Source of the DNA: Paenibacillus gorillae
GTDB lineage: Bacteria > Bacillota > Bacilli > Paenibacillales > Paenibacillaceae
Assembly (NCBI RefSeq): GCF_000513275.1
Contig: NZ_CBVJ010000123.1
Coordinates: 1 to 57,761, forward strand
Direction of reading: 5' to 3'
Length of the DNA: 57,761 nucleotides
Part shown: one piece after another, positions 32,637 to 40,790 of the stretch
How the letters are laid out: every line of letters begins with the position of its first letter
Numbering within the stretch: the first letter of the stretch is position 1
The notes under the pieces: model-generated
Told to the model about the DNA's origin: nothing
What the model saw: only the letters and a program-made list of their open reading frames with translations
Databases searched by the model: none
Position numbers and translations under genes: made by a program

Positions 32637-34610
32637 CTATCCCTGCAATGCCTTGCGCACGCTCAAAATATATTTGGACTGGTCGAGCGGATTGACACCT
32701 CTGCGCACCCTTTCGGCTTCCACATCCGCAGGACATTCCTCATACCCGGCGAAAAAAGTAGCCATCGTCCCCCTGCCCTTCGTCAGCGAATTCAGTTCCA
32801 CTGAATAGGACAGCGAGGTAGCCGCAGGCACCCTGCCCTCTATAAGCATACGGTCACCTTGCAATACAGGCGCGTCAAAGCTTCCTCGCATCATCGACAG
32901 ATCGTTCATCACGCGCCCGCCGTTTTCTTCCGGTACGACGATCCGAAAATGCAGCACAGGCTCAAGCAGCTTAGTCCCGACAGAGGCAAGACCGTTCATA
33001 ATGCCCATAGGGGTGGCTACCGCAAAATCAAGCGGATGCGTATGCCATACATGATGCTGGCCTTCGATTAGCGTCACCTTCAGATCGACGACTTCCCAGC
33101 CGCGGAGTCCCTGCTGCAGCGCCTCTGGAACCCGGCGTGCCACCTCATTCTGGTATTGCGGCAGCAAATCTTCAGATCTTACAAATGCTTCGTACTTTAC
33201 ACCGCTGCCTCGCTCCCCCGGCTCCAAGCGGAACCGCAATATGGCCCAGCATGGCTTCGGCATCAAATAAGCGACGTAGCCCTCTCCCGCTTGACGCGGT
33301 GTTTCCTTATAAATGATCGACGGCTGTCCGAACCGCACATCCAGACCGTAACGGGCAGCAAGCACCGTCGTTAAAATTTCCAGCTGGATCGGTCCCATTA
33401 CCTTCACATGCAGCTCCCGTTCATCCTGCAGCCACTGGACGTCGAGCAGCGGATCTTCATCGGACAGCTCCTGCAGCGCGCTCACCACTGCCGGATATTG
33501 CTGCTCATCCGGCCAATGCGCCTGTACGGTCAACAGCGGCACGGCCAGCCGCACCTCCTCCGGCACCGCGTCTGCCACACCCAGTATGTCGCCGATCCGC
33601 ACATGTGACATCCCGCATACCGCAGCAATATCTCCCGCCTCCAGCTGGCCTAGATCCTCCGAACGGCCGCCTTCGACTTTGCGGATTTGCGTTACCTTTT
33701 CGTCGACGTTTTGCGTGGCGTTGCGAACCACATCGCGATTGCTCATCGCCCCGTCGTAGAGGCGGACATACGCCATCCGTCCCATCGTTTTGTCCCGTTC
33801 GATCTTGAACACAATGCCGGACAAAGGCGCGTTCCGGTCACCGCCCGGCTCCGGCAAATAATGCAGAATCGCATCCAGCAGAGCCTCGATCCCGATCCCC
33901 TTGCCCGACGCGCCATACAAGACGGGGAATAGCTTGCTTTGTCTCGATAGCACCGCCGCCTGCTCCTTCCATTCCGCAAGCGGCATATCTTCCCCTGCAA
34001 CATAGCGAAGCAGCAGCTCTTCATCGCGTTCGGCGACCGCTTCTATAAGCGCTGTCCGCTCCAACTCAGATACAGTCCATAAATCTGCGCTGCCCGCAAA
34101 CTGCTGCTCGCTGCCCAGCGGCTGCTGCATCTCGACCGCATCCCTCGTCAAATAGCTGTGAATGCTATGCAGCACCGCTTCGCGGTCTGTGCCGATCCGG
34201 TCCATTTTATTCACATAGATGACGGTCGGAATCCGCAGCTTGCGCAGCGCGTTCCAGATCATTTCCGTCTGTGCCTGCACGCCCTCCACCGCGGACACGA
34301 TGAGCACCGCCCCGTCCATCACCCGCAGAGAGCGCTCCACCTCGGACAGAAAGTCGACATGCCCCGGGGTATCGACGATGTTAATGCTTGCGCCTTTCCA
34401 GGTGCAGGAAGTGGTCGCAGCACGGACCGAAATACCGCGCTCCCGCTCGACCTCCATCCAATCTGTCAGCGCCGTCCCCGCATCGACGCTGCCAAGCGCC
34501 CGCGTTCGCCCGCTCAAATAGAGCATATGCTCCGTCGTTGTCGTCTTGCCCGCGTCCACATGCGCAAATATGCCCACGTTGCGCCGGCTTGCCCTGCCTT
34601 GTTCCGTCAT
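32637..34610 (-). CDS. TetM-like ribosomal protection GTPase
   Basis: A 657-residue EF-G-like GTPase of the Tet(M)/Tet(O)/TetB(P) type, which removes tetracycline from the ribosome. G motifs: AHVDAGKTTTTE, ERERGISVRA, DTPGHVDF and NKMDR. Domains II-V follow, with the domain IV/V region YVAYLMPKPCWA and the C-terminal SYSVELNSLTKGRGTMATFF. The ATG at 34610 has GGGGAGCAGGAG upstream. A chromosomal setting with no mobile genes suggests an intrinsic, divergent resistance or stress factor; whether it protects against tetracycline is untested. Confidence 0.9.
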   Translation of the reverse strand: MTEQGRASRRNVGIFAHVDAGKTTTTEHMLYLSGRTRALGSVDAGTALTDWMEVERERGISVRAATTSCTWKGASINIVDTPGHVDFLSEVERSLRVMDGAVLIVSAVEGVQAQTEMIWNALRKLRIPTVIYVNKMDRIGTDREAVLHSIHSYLTRDAVEMQQPLGSEQQFAGSADLWTVSELERTALIEAVAERDEELLLRYVAGEDMPLAEWKEQAAVLSRQSKLFPVLYGASGKGIGIEALLDAILHYLPEPGGDRNAPLSGIVFKIERDKTMGRMAYVRLYDGAMSNRDVVRNATQNVDEKVTQIRKVEGGRSEDLGQLEAGDIAAVCGMSHVRIGDILGVADAVPEEVRLAVPLLTVQAHWPDEQQYPAVVSALQELSDEDPLLDVQWLQDERELHVKVMGPIQLEILTTVLAARYGLDVRFGQPSIIYKETPRQAGEGYVAYLMPKPCWAILRFRLEPGERGSGVKYEAFVRSEDLLPQYQNEVARRVPEALQQGLRGWEVVDLKVTLIEGQHHVWHTHPLDFAVATPMGIMNGLASVGTKLLEPVLHFRIVVPEENGGRVMNDLSMMRGSFDAPVLQGDRMLIEGRVPAATSLSYSVELNSLTKGRGTMATFFAGYEECPADVEAERVRRGVNPLDQSKYILSVRKALQG

Positions 34611-34762
34611 GCTCCTGCTCCCCTGTTCGTCCGCCCGTCCCCTTCGCCCAACATTTGCACCGCCTTGTCTGGCGTTCAGCAATGCGGAATGAATGCGCTT
34701 GCTTGATTGTACCGATAGCGTAACTCGCTCCGCCCATTCCCGTCAAACCGATAGCATCGCCA

Positions 34763-34828
34763 AAAAAACCGCCACACGGCCAACGATCGGTCTTTCCGAT
34801 CATTTACAAAGCCGTGAGGCGGTTTTTC
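34763..34828 (-). terminator. Intrinsic terminator of map
   Basis: AAAACCGCC and ACGGC on one side pair with GCCGT and GGCGGTTTT on the other, enclosing a second hairpin GATCGG/CCGATC. T runs are present on both strands; it stands between map and the ribosomal protection gene. Confidence 0.85.
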
Positions 34829-34835
34829 TTCCTTC

Positions 34836-35582
34836 TTATTGAGCGGTCAGAATAATCGGACCGTCTGCTGTAATTGCAATTGTATGCTCGTATTGCGCCG
34901 AAAGCTTGCCGTCTCTCGTCCGCGCGGTCCAACCGTCCGAATCGATCTTCGTCAAGTAGGTGCCAACGTTAAGCATCGGCTCGATCGTGAACACCATTCC
35001 TTCTTTAATGCGCGGGCCTTTGTTCGGCGGACCGTAATGCGGAACCTGCGGGTCCTCATGCATCACTTGCCCGATGCCGTGACCGATGAAATCGCGTACG
35101 ACGGAGAAGCCTTCCGACTCCGCATAGACTTGAATCGCATGCGATACATCGCCAATCCGGTTGCCTGCAACGGCTTGCTCAATGCCCTTGTACAGCGATT
35201 CCTTCGTTACGCGCAGAAGGCGGTCTGCCTCCTCCGACACTTCGCCGACGGCGTAAGACCAAGCGGAGTCCGCCAGCCAGCCGTTCAGGTTCACGACCAT
35301 ATCAATCGTAACGATGTCACCGGCGTTCAGCTTCTCCTTCCTCGGAAAGCCGTGGCAAATGACATCGTTCACCGACGCGCACGTCGCGTAAGGGTAACCT
35401 TTGTAGCCCTTTTGCTCTGGCGTAGCGCCATGCTGCTTCAGCAGCTTTTCTACAAACTGGTCGATTTCATGGGATGTAATGCCCGGCTCAATCAGGTTGG
35501 CGATTTGACGGTGGCATTCCGCCAATATTTTTCCCGCTTCATGCATCCGGTTAATTTCTGCAGCTGTCTTTATCGTAATCAT
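34836..35582 (-). CDS. map: Methionine aminopeptidase, type I
   Basis: A 248-residue enzyme removing the initiator Met from nascent proteins. Metal ligands and active-site residues are visible: TIDMVVNLNGWLADSAW (two Asp), DFIGHGIGQVMHEDPQ (His), FTIEPML (Glu) and SAQYEHTIAI (Glu), with the substrate His in ICHGFPRKE. It lacks a zinc-finger extension. The ATG is set by AAGGAG. It is isolated from the ribosomal protein operon, so it resembles the second-copy YflG-type enzyme of Bacillus. Confidence 0.94.
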   Translation of the reverse strand: MITIKTAAEINRMHEAGKILAECHRQIANLIEPGITSHEIDQFVEKLLKQHGATPEQKGYKGYPYATCASVNDVICHGFPRKEKLNAGDIVTIDMVVNLNGWLADSAWSYAVGEVSEEADRLLRVTKESLYKGIEQAVAGNRIGDVSHAIQVYAESEGFSVVRDFIGHGIGQVMHEDPQVPHYGPPNKGPRIKEGMVFTIEPMLNVGTYLTKIDSDGWTARTRDGKLSAQYEHTIAITADGPIILTAQ

Positions 35583-35693
35583 CTGGTGGTTCTCCTTCTT
35601 CTTAAACAAACTTATCTGTTCTTATATTTATTAAAGAGCATACATCAGCGACAAGCCTGCTTGCAACCCGCATCGGTGACAGCTCGTTTATTC

Positions 35694-35800
35694 TAACGGT
35701 TTGCCGCACGCGGACAAAAGTTCTTCCCTATAACGGTTTGCCGCACGCGGACAATATTTCATCCCTATAACGGTTTGCCGCATTGCGGACAATATTCATA
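35694..35800. repeat. Three tandem 37-bp copies of a zinc-ribbon gene end
   Basis: TAACGGTTTGCCGCA starts at 35694, 35731 and 35768, exactly 37 bases apart. The last copy is the true 3' end of the zinc-ribbon gene (encoding CPQCGKPL and its stop); the two others lie beyond the stop and are slightly degenerate. Confidence 0.85.
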
Positions 35801-36187
35801 GTCCGCCGATGCCAGACGGTTTCCGCAATAGGGACAAAATTTCTTGATGCCATCCGGTGCTGCTGAGGCGAGCGAATCCCGGCCTTCCTTGGAGCCCTTA
35901 CGATAATAGCGATCAAGCGGATCAGACTCCTCGTCGGCATCAACGATATCGACGATCGACATTCGGTTTTTTCCCGTCGCATTCTTATAATGAACAACTG
36001 CCTGGAATATTCCCGTTATGACGAAAACAACGCCAAACAACGGAAAAATGATGCCGACCAGCGGAAACGGTGCATCTCTCGTTATTGAAAACGCGATAAT
36101 CGTCCATAAAATTCCGAAAATAACGGAGCCAATACTGCCTGCCGCCCCCATAGCAGATGGACCTCTGCCCGGTTTAATGCTTTTCAT
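35765..36187 (-). CDS. Membrane protein with C-terminal zinc ribbon
   Basis: 140 residues. Two membrane helices (about 18-35 and 42-62), a charged linker with VDADEESDPLDRYY, and a C-terminal zinc ribbon with FCPYCGNRL and YCPQCGKPL (two CxxC pairs). Such proteins are common in Bacillota and have no assigned function. Its stop is followed by two further copies of its own terminal 37 bases. A terminator is not obvious. Confidence 0.8.
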   Translation of the reverse strand: MKSIKPGRGPSAMGAAGSIGSVIFGILWTIIAFSITRDAPFPLVGIIFPLFGVVFVITGIFQAVVHYKNATGKNRMSIVDIVDADEESDPLDRYYRKGSKEGRDSLASAAPDGIKKFCPYCGNRLASADYEYCPQCGKPL

Positions 36188-36337
36188 GCCAGCCGCCTCC
36201 TAGTATTAGGTTTTGATATATATACGGCTTAGCGCGTTACATTTCTCTTTTTTCCTTGAACTGTATAGAATAACGCAACTAATCCCCTTCAGATCGAAGG
36301 GGACGGTTAATATTACTATTTAAAATGACCGCAATCA

Positions 36338-36553
36338 TTATTCCGTTTCTCCCTCAGATGCTTCGTCAGCTGCCGCTGCCGATTCTTCTTCCGCAACCGC
36401 TGCTTCTTCAGCAGCTGCTTCCGCTTCTTCCTCTACTGCTTCGGCTTCCTCAGCCTCAACAGCTTCTTCTACAACTTCTTCAGCCGCAGCTTCTTCAACT
36501 GCTGCTTCAACTACCTCTTCTACCGCTTGTACAACTTCTTCCTCTTGGCTCAT
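36338..36553 (-). CDS. Highly acidic Glu/Ala-rich small protein
   Basis: 71 residues, almost entirely Glu, Ala and Val (for example EEVVEAAVEEAAAEEVVEEA), with no aromatic or basic residues. It is preceded by AGGAGGTG 6 bases before ATG-AGC (MSQEEEVV), a strong initiation signal, so I regard it as a real gene. It should be disordered or form a single long helix. The Leu/Pro-rich frame on the opposite strand is its shadow. No function is assigned. Confidence 0.7.
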   Translation of the reverse strand: MSQEEEVVQAVEEVVEAAVEEAAAEEVVEEAVEAEEAEAVEEEAEAAAEEAAVAEEESAAAADEASEGETE

Positions 36554-36646
36554 CGTTATCACCTCCTAGTCTTGATTACTTATAATTGTAGCGCTTTCAA
36601 AGCAGATAACAAGAGGTGTAAATTGTCGGAATGTAAGAGCTTTTGC

Positions 36647-36714
36647 CTAATGAACCCTCTTATTTGTAAATTGCGGAAGCTCCCTCTTTCATTAGACACT
36701 AAGAGGCTTTTTTC
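36647..36714 (+). promoter_or_regulatory. Alternative hairpins upstream of a membrane gene
   Basis: CTAATGAA (36647-36654) can pair with TTCATTAG (36688-36695), while CCTCTT (36683-36688) can pair with AAGAGG (36701-36706), followed by six T. The two stems share base 36688, so they cannot both be complete. It may be an attenuator for the gene at 36866. Elsewhere in 36554-36865 there is a small hairpin CTAGAC/GTCTAG near 36727 and no gene. Confidence 0.35.
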
Positions 36715-36865
36715 GACACCCTCAAAGCTAGACTTTAGTCTAGTTCATGGAATACCCAGAGGACGAGGACAGCGCCAAGACGGCTATGTTATGCTTAATT
36801 CAACAGCAGAACAGCACGATGAAAAACAACAATGCAAACTAATGAAGCAAAGGAGTCTACCTCGC

Positions 36866-37372
36866 ATGACTAAAAGGACGATACTCGGTCCCGTACTTAT
36901 TTTGTTTGGCGCCTATCTTTTCCTCAATCAAGGCACTTCCTTCGGTCCAGGAAATCTATTCGCTTATTTCTGGCCCACAATGTTCGTCATTCCGCTTGGC
37001 TTGTTCTTCCACTGGATGTACTTCTCGATGACGGGCCGCAAAGGCGTCGGCATGCTCATTCCAGGCGGCATACTGTTCATGGCCGGCTTCGTCTCCCAGA
37101 TCGCCATGCTCTTCGATAACTGGAAGTACATGTGGCCGGGCTACATTCTGGCCGTAGCAGTGGGACTCTTCGAATTTTATTGGTTCGGCAATCGCAACAA
37201 ATGGCTGCTCATCCCGATCAACATTCTAACGGTGCTCTCGCTCCTGTTCTTCGCCGTATTCTCGCTTGGCGCATTCCTGAACAGTATGACGCATCTCCGG
37301 CCGTTTATGGCTATCGCATTCGTCGCAATCGGAGCTCTTATCCTCATCGTTCGCAATCGAAAAGAGGAATAA
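36866..37372 (+). CDS. Hypothetical membrane protein
   Basis: 168 residues with five or so membrane helices, resembling LiaF/LiaI-like membrane domains: opening TILGPVLILFGAYLFLNQG, the segment ILFMAGFVSQIAMLF and ending IALILIVRNRKEE-like. The ATG is 10 bases after AAGGAG; the much longer frame upstream has no RBS and a different composition. Monocistronic, followed by a terminator. No function is assigned. Confidence 0.75.
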   Translation: MTKRTILGPVLILFGAYLFLNQGTSFGPGNLFAYFWPTMFVIPLGLFFHWMYFSMTGRKGVGMLIPGGILFMAGFVSQIAMLFDNWKYMWPGYILAVAVGLFEFYWFGNRNKWLLIPINILTVLSLLFFAVFSLGAFLNSMTHLRPFMAIAFVAIGALILIVRNRKEE

Positions 37373-37414
37373 TTCTCTGCAAAATAAAGCCGCCTACCGG
37401 TTTTATCTCACAAG

Positions 37415-37460
37415 GAAGCGCATCCAGCAGGCTATTTTGCCGCAGGATGCGCTTCTTTGC
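37415..37460 (+). terminator. Hairpin, probable terminator
   Basis: Stem GAAGCGCATCC/GGATGCGCTTC (arms 37415-37425 and 37445-37455) followed by TTTGCG. The U tract is weak. Confidence 0.6.
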
Positions 37461-37598
37461 GCTTTATCAATTTTAGACCGATTGGATCATTCTATCGAAC
37501 CTGCCTATAAATTACCCTTACAACAAGGATTTCCAGCCTTTGACGTCAAATAAAATGAAGAAGCGATCACGAACATGAACATCCGGGAGGGAAGACTT

Positions 37599-39888
37599 TT
37601 GTCGATCAAAGCTAAGCTAGCATGGTTTATCTCTATAACGGTAACCGTCGTTCTGCTTCTCAATATATCTATCTACTATTTCAACTCCAAGGTCGAGCTG
37701 CAATCGAATGCCGAGCAGCAGATGCTCGTCATCGCTAAGCAAATCGGACAATCGATGGATACAGCCCAGCAATCCCGGCGCCTAATCGAGAGCAGTCTGG
37801 GCGAGAAGCTCCGCCTGGCAGCGATTGCCGCTCAAAACCAGCTTGATCCGGATATCGCCAATGTCAGCAACGAACAGCTCGAGACGCTCAGCAAACAGCT
37901 CGGCGTCGATGACATTACGCTATGGGTAAGGACCAGGGATGATATCGTTGCGGCAAAATCATCCGATCCGGCAGAGCTCAACATCAGCTCGAAAACCTGG
38001 GGGTATTGGTATACCGCATTCAACCAGCTGTTTGACCTTAAGCCTGTCTCGATAAAAGAAGGACAAAAGCTGGGCCACTTCTGGTCTGGCCCTATTAATT
38101 ATGCAACCTCCAACCCTTCACGCGTTAATAAATGGGGCAGCTATTATGACGGTACGACAAATTATATGATCAATCCGTTTATCAACGCCGACGTCTTTTT
38201 GAAATTTGAACAGACAAGCGGCAGTGAAGCGATCGCAGCTCAGGTGCTGAAGGACAATTCTTCGATTCTTGAAGTGACCGGCTTCAATACCGATTTCGTC
38301 GGCAAAAAAGCCGATTATCAAAATTAAAAAGGGAATGCCTATATACAACCTTGACGTTCGCAGCGTTATTTTCGGCAATAACGACTTTATCGGCCGCCAC
38401 GACAATGAGAATATTTTGCTGGCTGAATCTACTGGGGGAGTCGTGACGGCGAGAGACCATATCAACGGGCGAGAGGTATTGAAAAGCTTCGTTCCCATTG
38501 TCGGCCAAAGCACGACTGTCATTGGCATTACCTTTGATCTAGGCACGATTCAGAATACGCTTCTTCGCCAGTTATCTGTGCAAGCGATGATTTCGCTTGG
38601 GCTGATCTTGTTCACGGCAGCTGCCAGCTCTTTTTTGGCCGCCTTCATTATCCGCTCGTTGAACCAGATTTTAAGCAAGGTCAATGAAATTGCGCAAGGC
38701 AATTTCGGCGTGCAGGTGGCGGTGACCAGCAGCGACGAGCTTGGCCTGCTCGCTTCGCGGGTCAACACGATGAGCCATAATCTGCAAACCTACACGACGC
38801 AGCTCAAAGACGCTACCGAGGAAATCCGCCATACGAAGCAGTACTTGGAATCATTCGTCAACCATACCTCAGATGCCATCCATGTATCGGATTTATCGGG
38901 CTATCTCATTCAGATTAACAAAGCGTTCGAGACCATCTATGGCTGGAGTGAGCCGGAAGCACTGGGAAGGAGGCTGGACAATGTCCCGGAAGAATATCAC
39001 GAGGAGTTTCAGAAGGTGCTTGATATTGTGAAAAATGGCGGCTCCATCACAGACCAGGAAACCGTCCGTTATAGTAAAAACGGCAACCCCATCGATGTGA
39101 GTCTGACGATCTCGCCAATTCGGAATGAATCCGGAGACATCGTTGCGATCGCCACTATTTCCCGGAATATAACGGCGAGAAAGCATACGGAAGAAGTGCT
39201 GCGCCGCTCGGAAAAGCTCTCCGTCGTCGGACAGCTTGCAGCGGGCGTCGCCCACGAGGTACGCAATCCGCTAACGACGCTGCGGGGCTTCGTCCAATTG
39301 CTGCAGCAGAACGAGAAGCTGACCCCGGCCTACTTCGACATTATGCTGGCGGAGCTTGACCGGATCAACTTTATCGTCAGCGAATTTCTTGTCGTCGCCA
39401 AGCCGCAGGCTGTCCATTTTCAATTGATCAATGTCCGCGATACACTGCGCGATATCGTCATGCTGCTTGACTCCGAAGCCAATTTCAACAATGTTCAGCT
39501 TGTCACCTATCTGGACGAGCAAGTTCCGCTCGTGATGGGCGAAGTCAATCAGTTGAAGCAAGTGTTTCTGAATGTCATGAAGAACGGCATTGAGTCCATG
39601 CCAAGCGGCGGAGAATTGACGATCGAGCTGCGTTACGCACCGCCTGAAGGCATTCTCATTCGGATTACAGACCAAGGCAGCGGTATTGCCGAGCCGGATT
39701 TGAGCCGGCTGTGCGAGCCTTTCTTCACCCGCAAAGAAGAAGGCACAGGACTTGGGCTGATGGTGAGTCAGCAAATTATCGACAACCATAAAGGCAGCAT
39801 GAATTTCAAAAGCCAGCTGGATGTCGGAACCATTGTCGAAATCAAATTGCCGCTGCCGCCAGCGGCGACAACGGCAATCGAGAAATAG
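37599..39888 (+). pseudogene. Orphan PAS histidine kinase, split by a one-base frameshift
   Basis: Two frames (37599-38327 and 38335-39888) make one kinase of about 760 residues if one A is removed from the A6 tract at 38304-38309; the joined reading is GKKPIIKIKKGMPIYN. Order: membrane helix (about 5-25), an extracytoplasmic sensor (about 30-330), second helix, HAMP, PAS (DLSGYLIQINKAFETIYGW), HisKA with AHEVRNPLTTLRGFVQLL, and HATPase ending in GTGLGLMV. The H-box resembles sporulation kinases KinA/KinE. TTG start behind GGGAGGG. No response regulator is adjacent. It may be a real mutation, a sequencing error, or a slippage site. Confidence 0.8.
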
Positions 39889-39905
39889 GCTTTACTAGCC
39901 AGCAG

Positions 39906-40787
39906 TCAGGCATCCTCCGGAGGCGACAGCACAATACGCCCGTTCTCCATCTCTACCCGCACTTTACGTTTATCTTTGAAGCCGGCCGTTTCCAGGTAGC
40001 CCGCAGGCACCTGGAGGCGGCCGGCTTTGTCGAGAACGGCATACTCCACATGCGTCTCCCTGGCTGCCGCTTCATCTTCAGCCATCGCCTCCAGTTCAGA
40101 CAAGTACGAACCTTTCCGCAGCATTTCGGATGAGATCTTGCCATCGCGAATCGCCACCACCCGATCCACCTTGCGCGCAAGCTCAGGATCATGCGTAACG
40201 ATAACGACAGTTAGGCCAAGCGTCCGGTTGAGCTCCCGGAACAGCTCCAAAATTTGCGTCGCCATCCGGCTGTCTACCGAGCCTGTCGGCTCATCGGCCA
40301 ACAGCAAGCGCGGCTGGTTGGCCAGCGCAATAGCGATTGCAACCCGCTGCTGCTCGCCGCCCGACAGCTGCTGCAGCTTATTATGGGCGCGGTGGCTAAG
40401 GCCAACCGCCTCCAGCAGCTCACGCGCCCGCTCCTTCTTGCGGCGCCCCTGCAGCAGAATCGGCAGCTCGACATTTTGCTGCGCTGTCAGATAAGGAATG
40501 AGATTACGTCCGTTGTTCTGCCACACAAAGCCGACGCTTTCCCGCTTATAGCGGACGTAATCGCGCTCGCTGAATTTGAGCAAATCCTTGCCGTCCACGA
40601 AGAGGCTGCCGGCAGTAGGGCGGTCGAGCCCTCCCAGCATATTGAGCAGCGTCGACTTGCCGCTGCCGCTGTTGCCGATAATCGCCATCAGCTCTCCGGC
40701 CTCTATATGAAGATCCAGACCCTGAAGCGCGAACACTTCCAGATCCGCCGCTTTGTAAATTTTGACCAGTCCTTCGCAGTGAATCAA
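39906..40787 (-). CDS. ABC ATPase with C-terminal AbrB-like domain
   Basis: 293 residues. The MacB/LolD-type ATPase (about 1-225) has Walker A GNSGSGKSTLL, signature LSGGEQQRVAIAIALA and Walker B LLLADEPTGSVD. After a charged linker, residues about 245-290 read LDKAGRLQVPAGYLETAGF and then VRVEMENGRIVL, matching the AbrB/MazE swapped-hairpin fold (D-x-x-GR-x-x-(I/V)P pattern). It starts 3 bases after the permease stop with GGGGGAGG as RBS, so it is the last gene of the four-gene exporter operon. The fusion could be a dimerisation module or a DNA-binding link; which is unknown. Confidence 0.88.
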   Translation of the reverse strand: MIHCEGLVKIYKAADLEVFALQGLDLHIEAGELMAIIGNSGSGKSTLLNMLGGLDRPTAGSLFVDGKDLLKFSERDYVRYKRESVGFVWQNNGRNLIPYLTAQQNVELPILLQGRRKKERARELLEAVGLSHRAHNKLQQLSGGEQQRVAIAIALANQPRLLLADEPTGSVDSRMATQILELFRELNRTLGLTVVIVTHDPELARKVDRVVAIRDGKISSEMLRKGSYLSELEAMAEDEAAARETHVEYAVLDKAGRLQVPAGYLETAGFKDKRKVRVEMENGRIVLSPPEDA

Positions 40788-40790
40788 TGG

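Noticed and set aside
34839..35696. 285-codon plus-strand frame
   Set aside because: Antisense shadow of methionine aminopeptidase, whose motifs are complete on the minus strand.
36325..36585. Leu/Pro/Gln-rich frame on the plus strand
   Set aside because: Exact antisense of the acidic Glu/Ala gene, which has the RBS.
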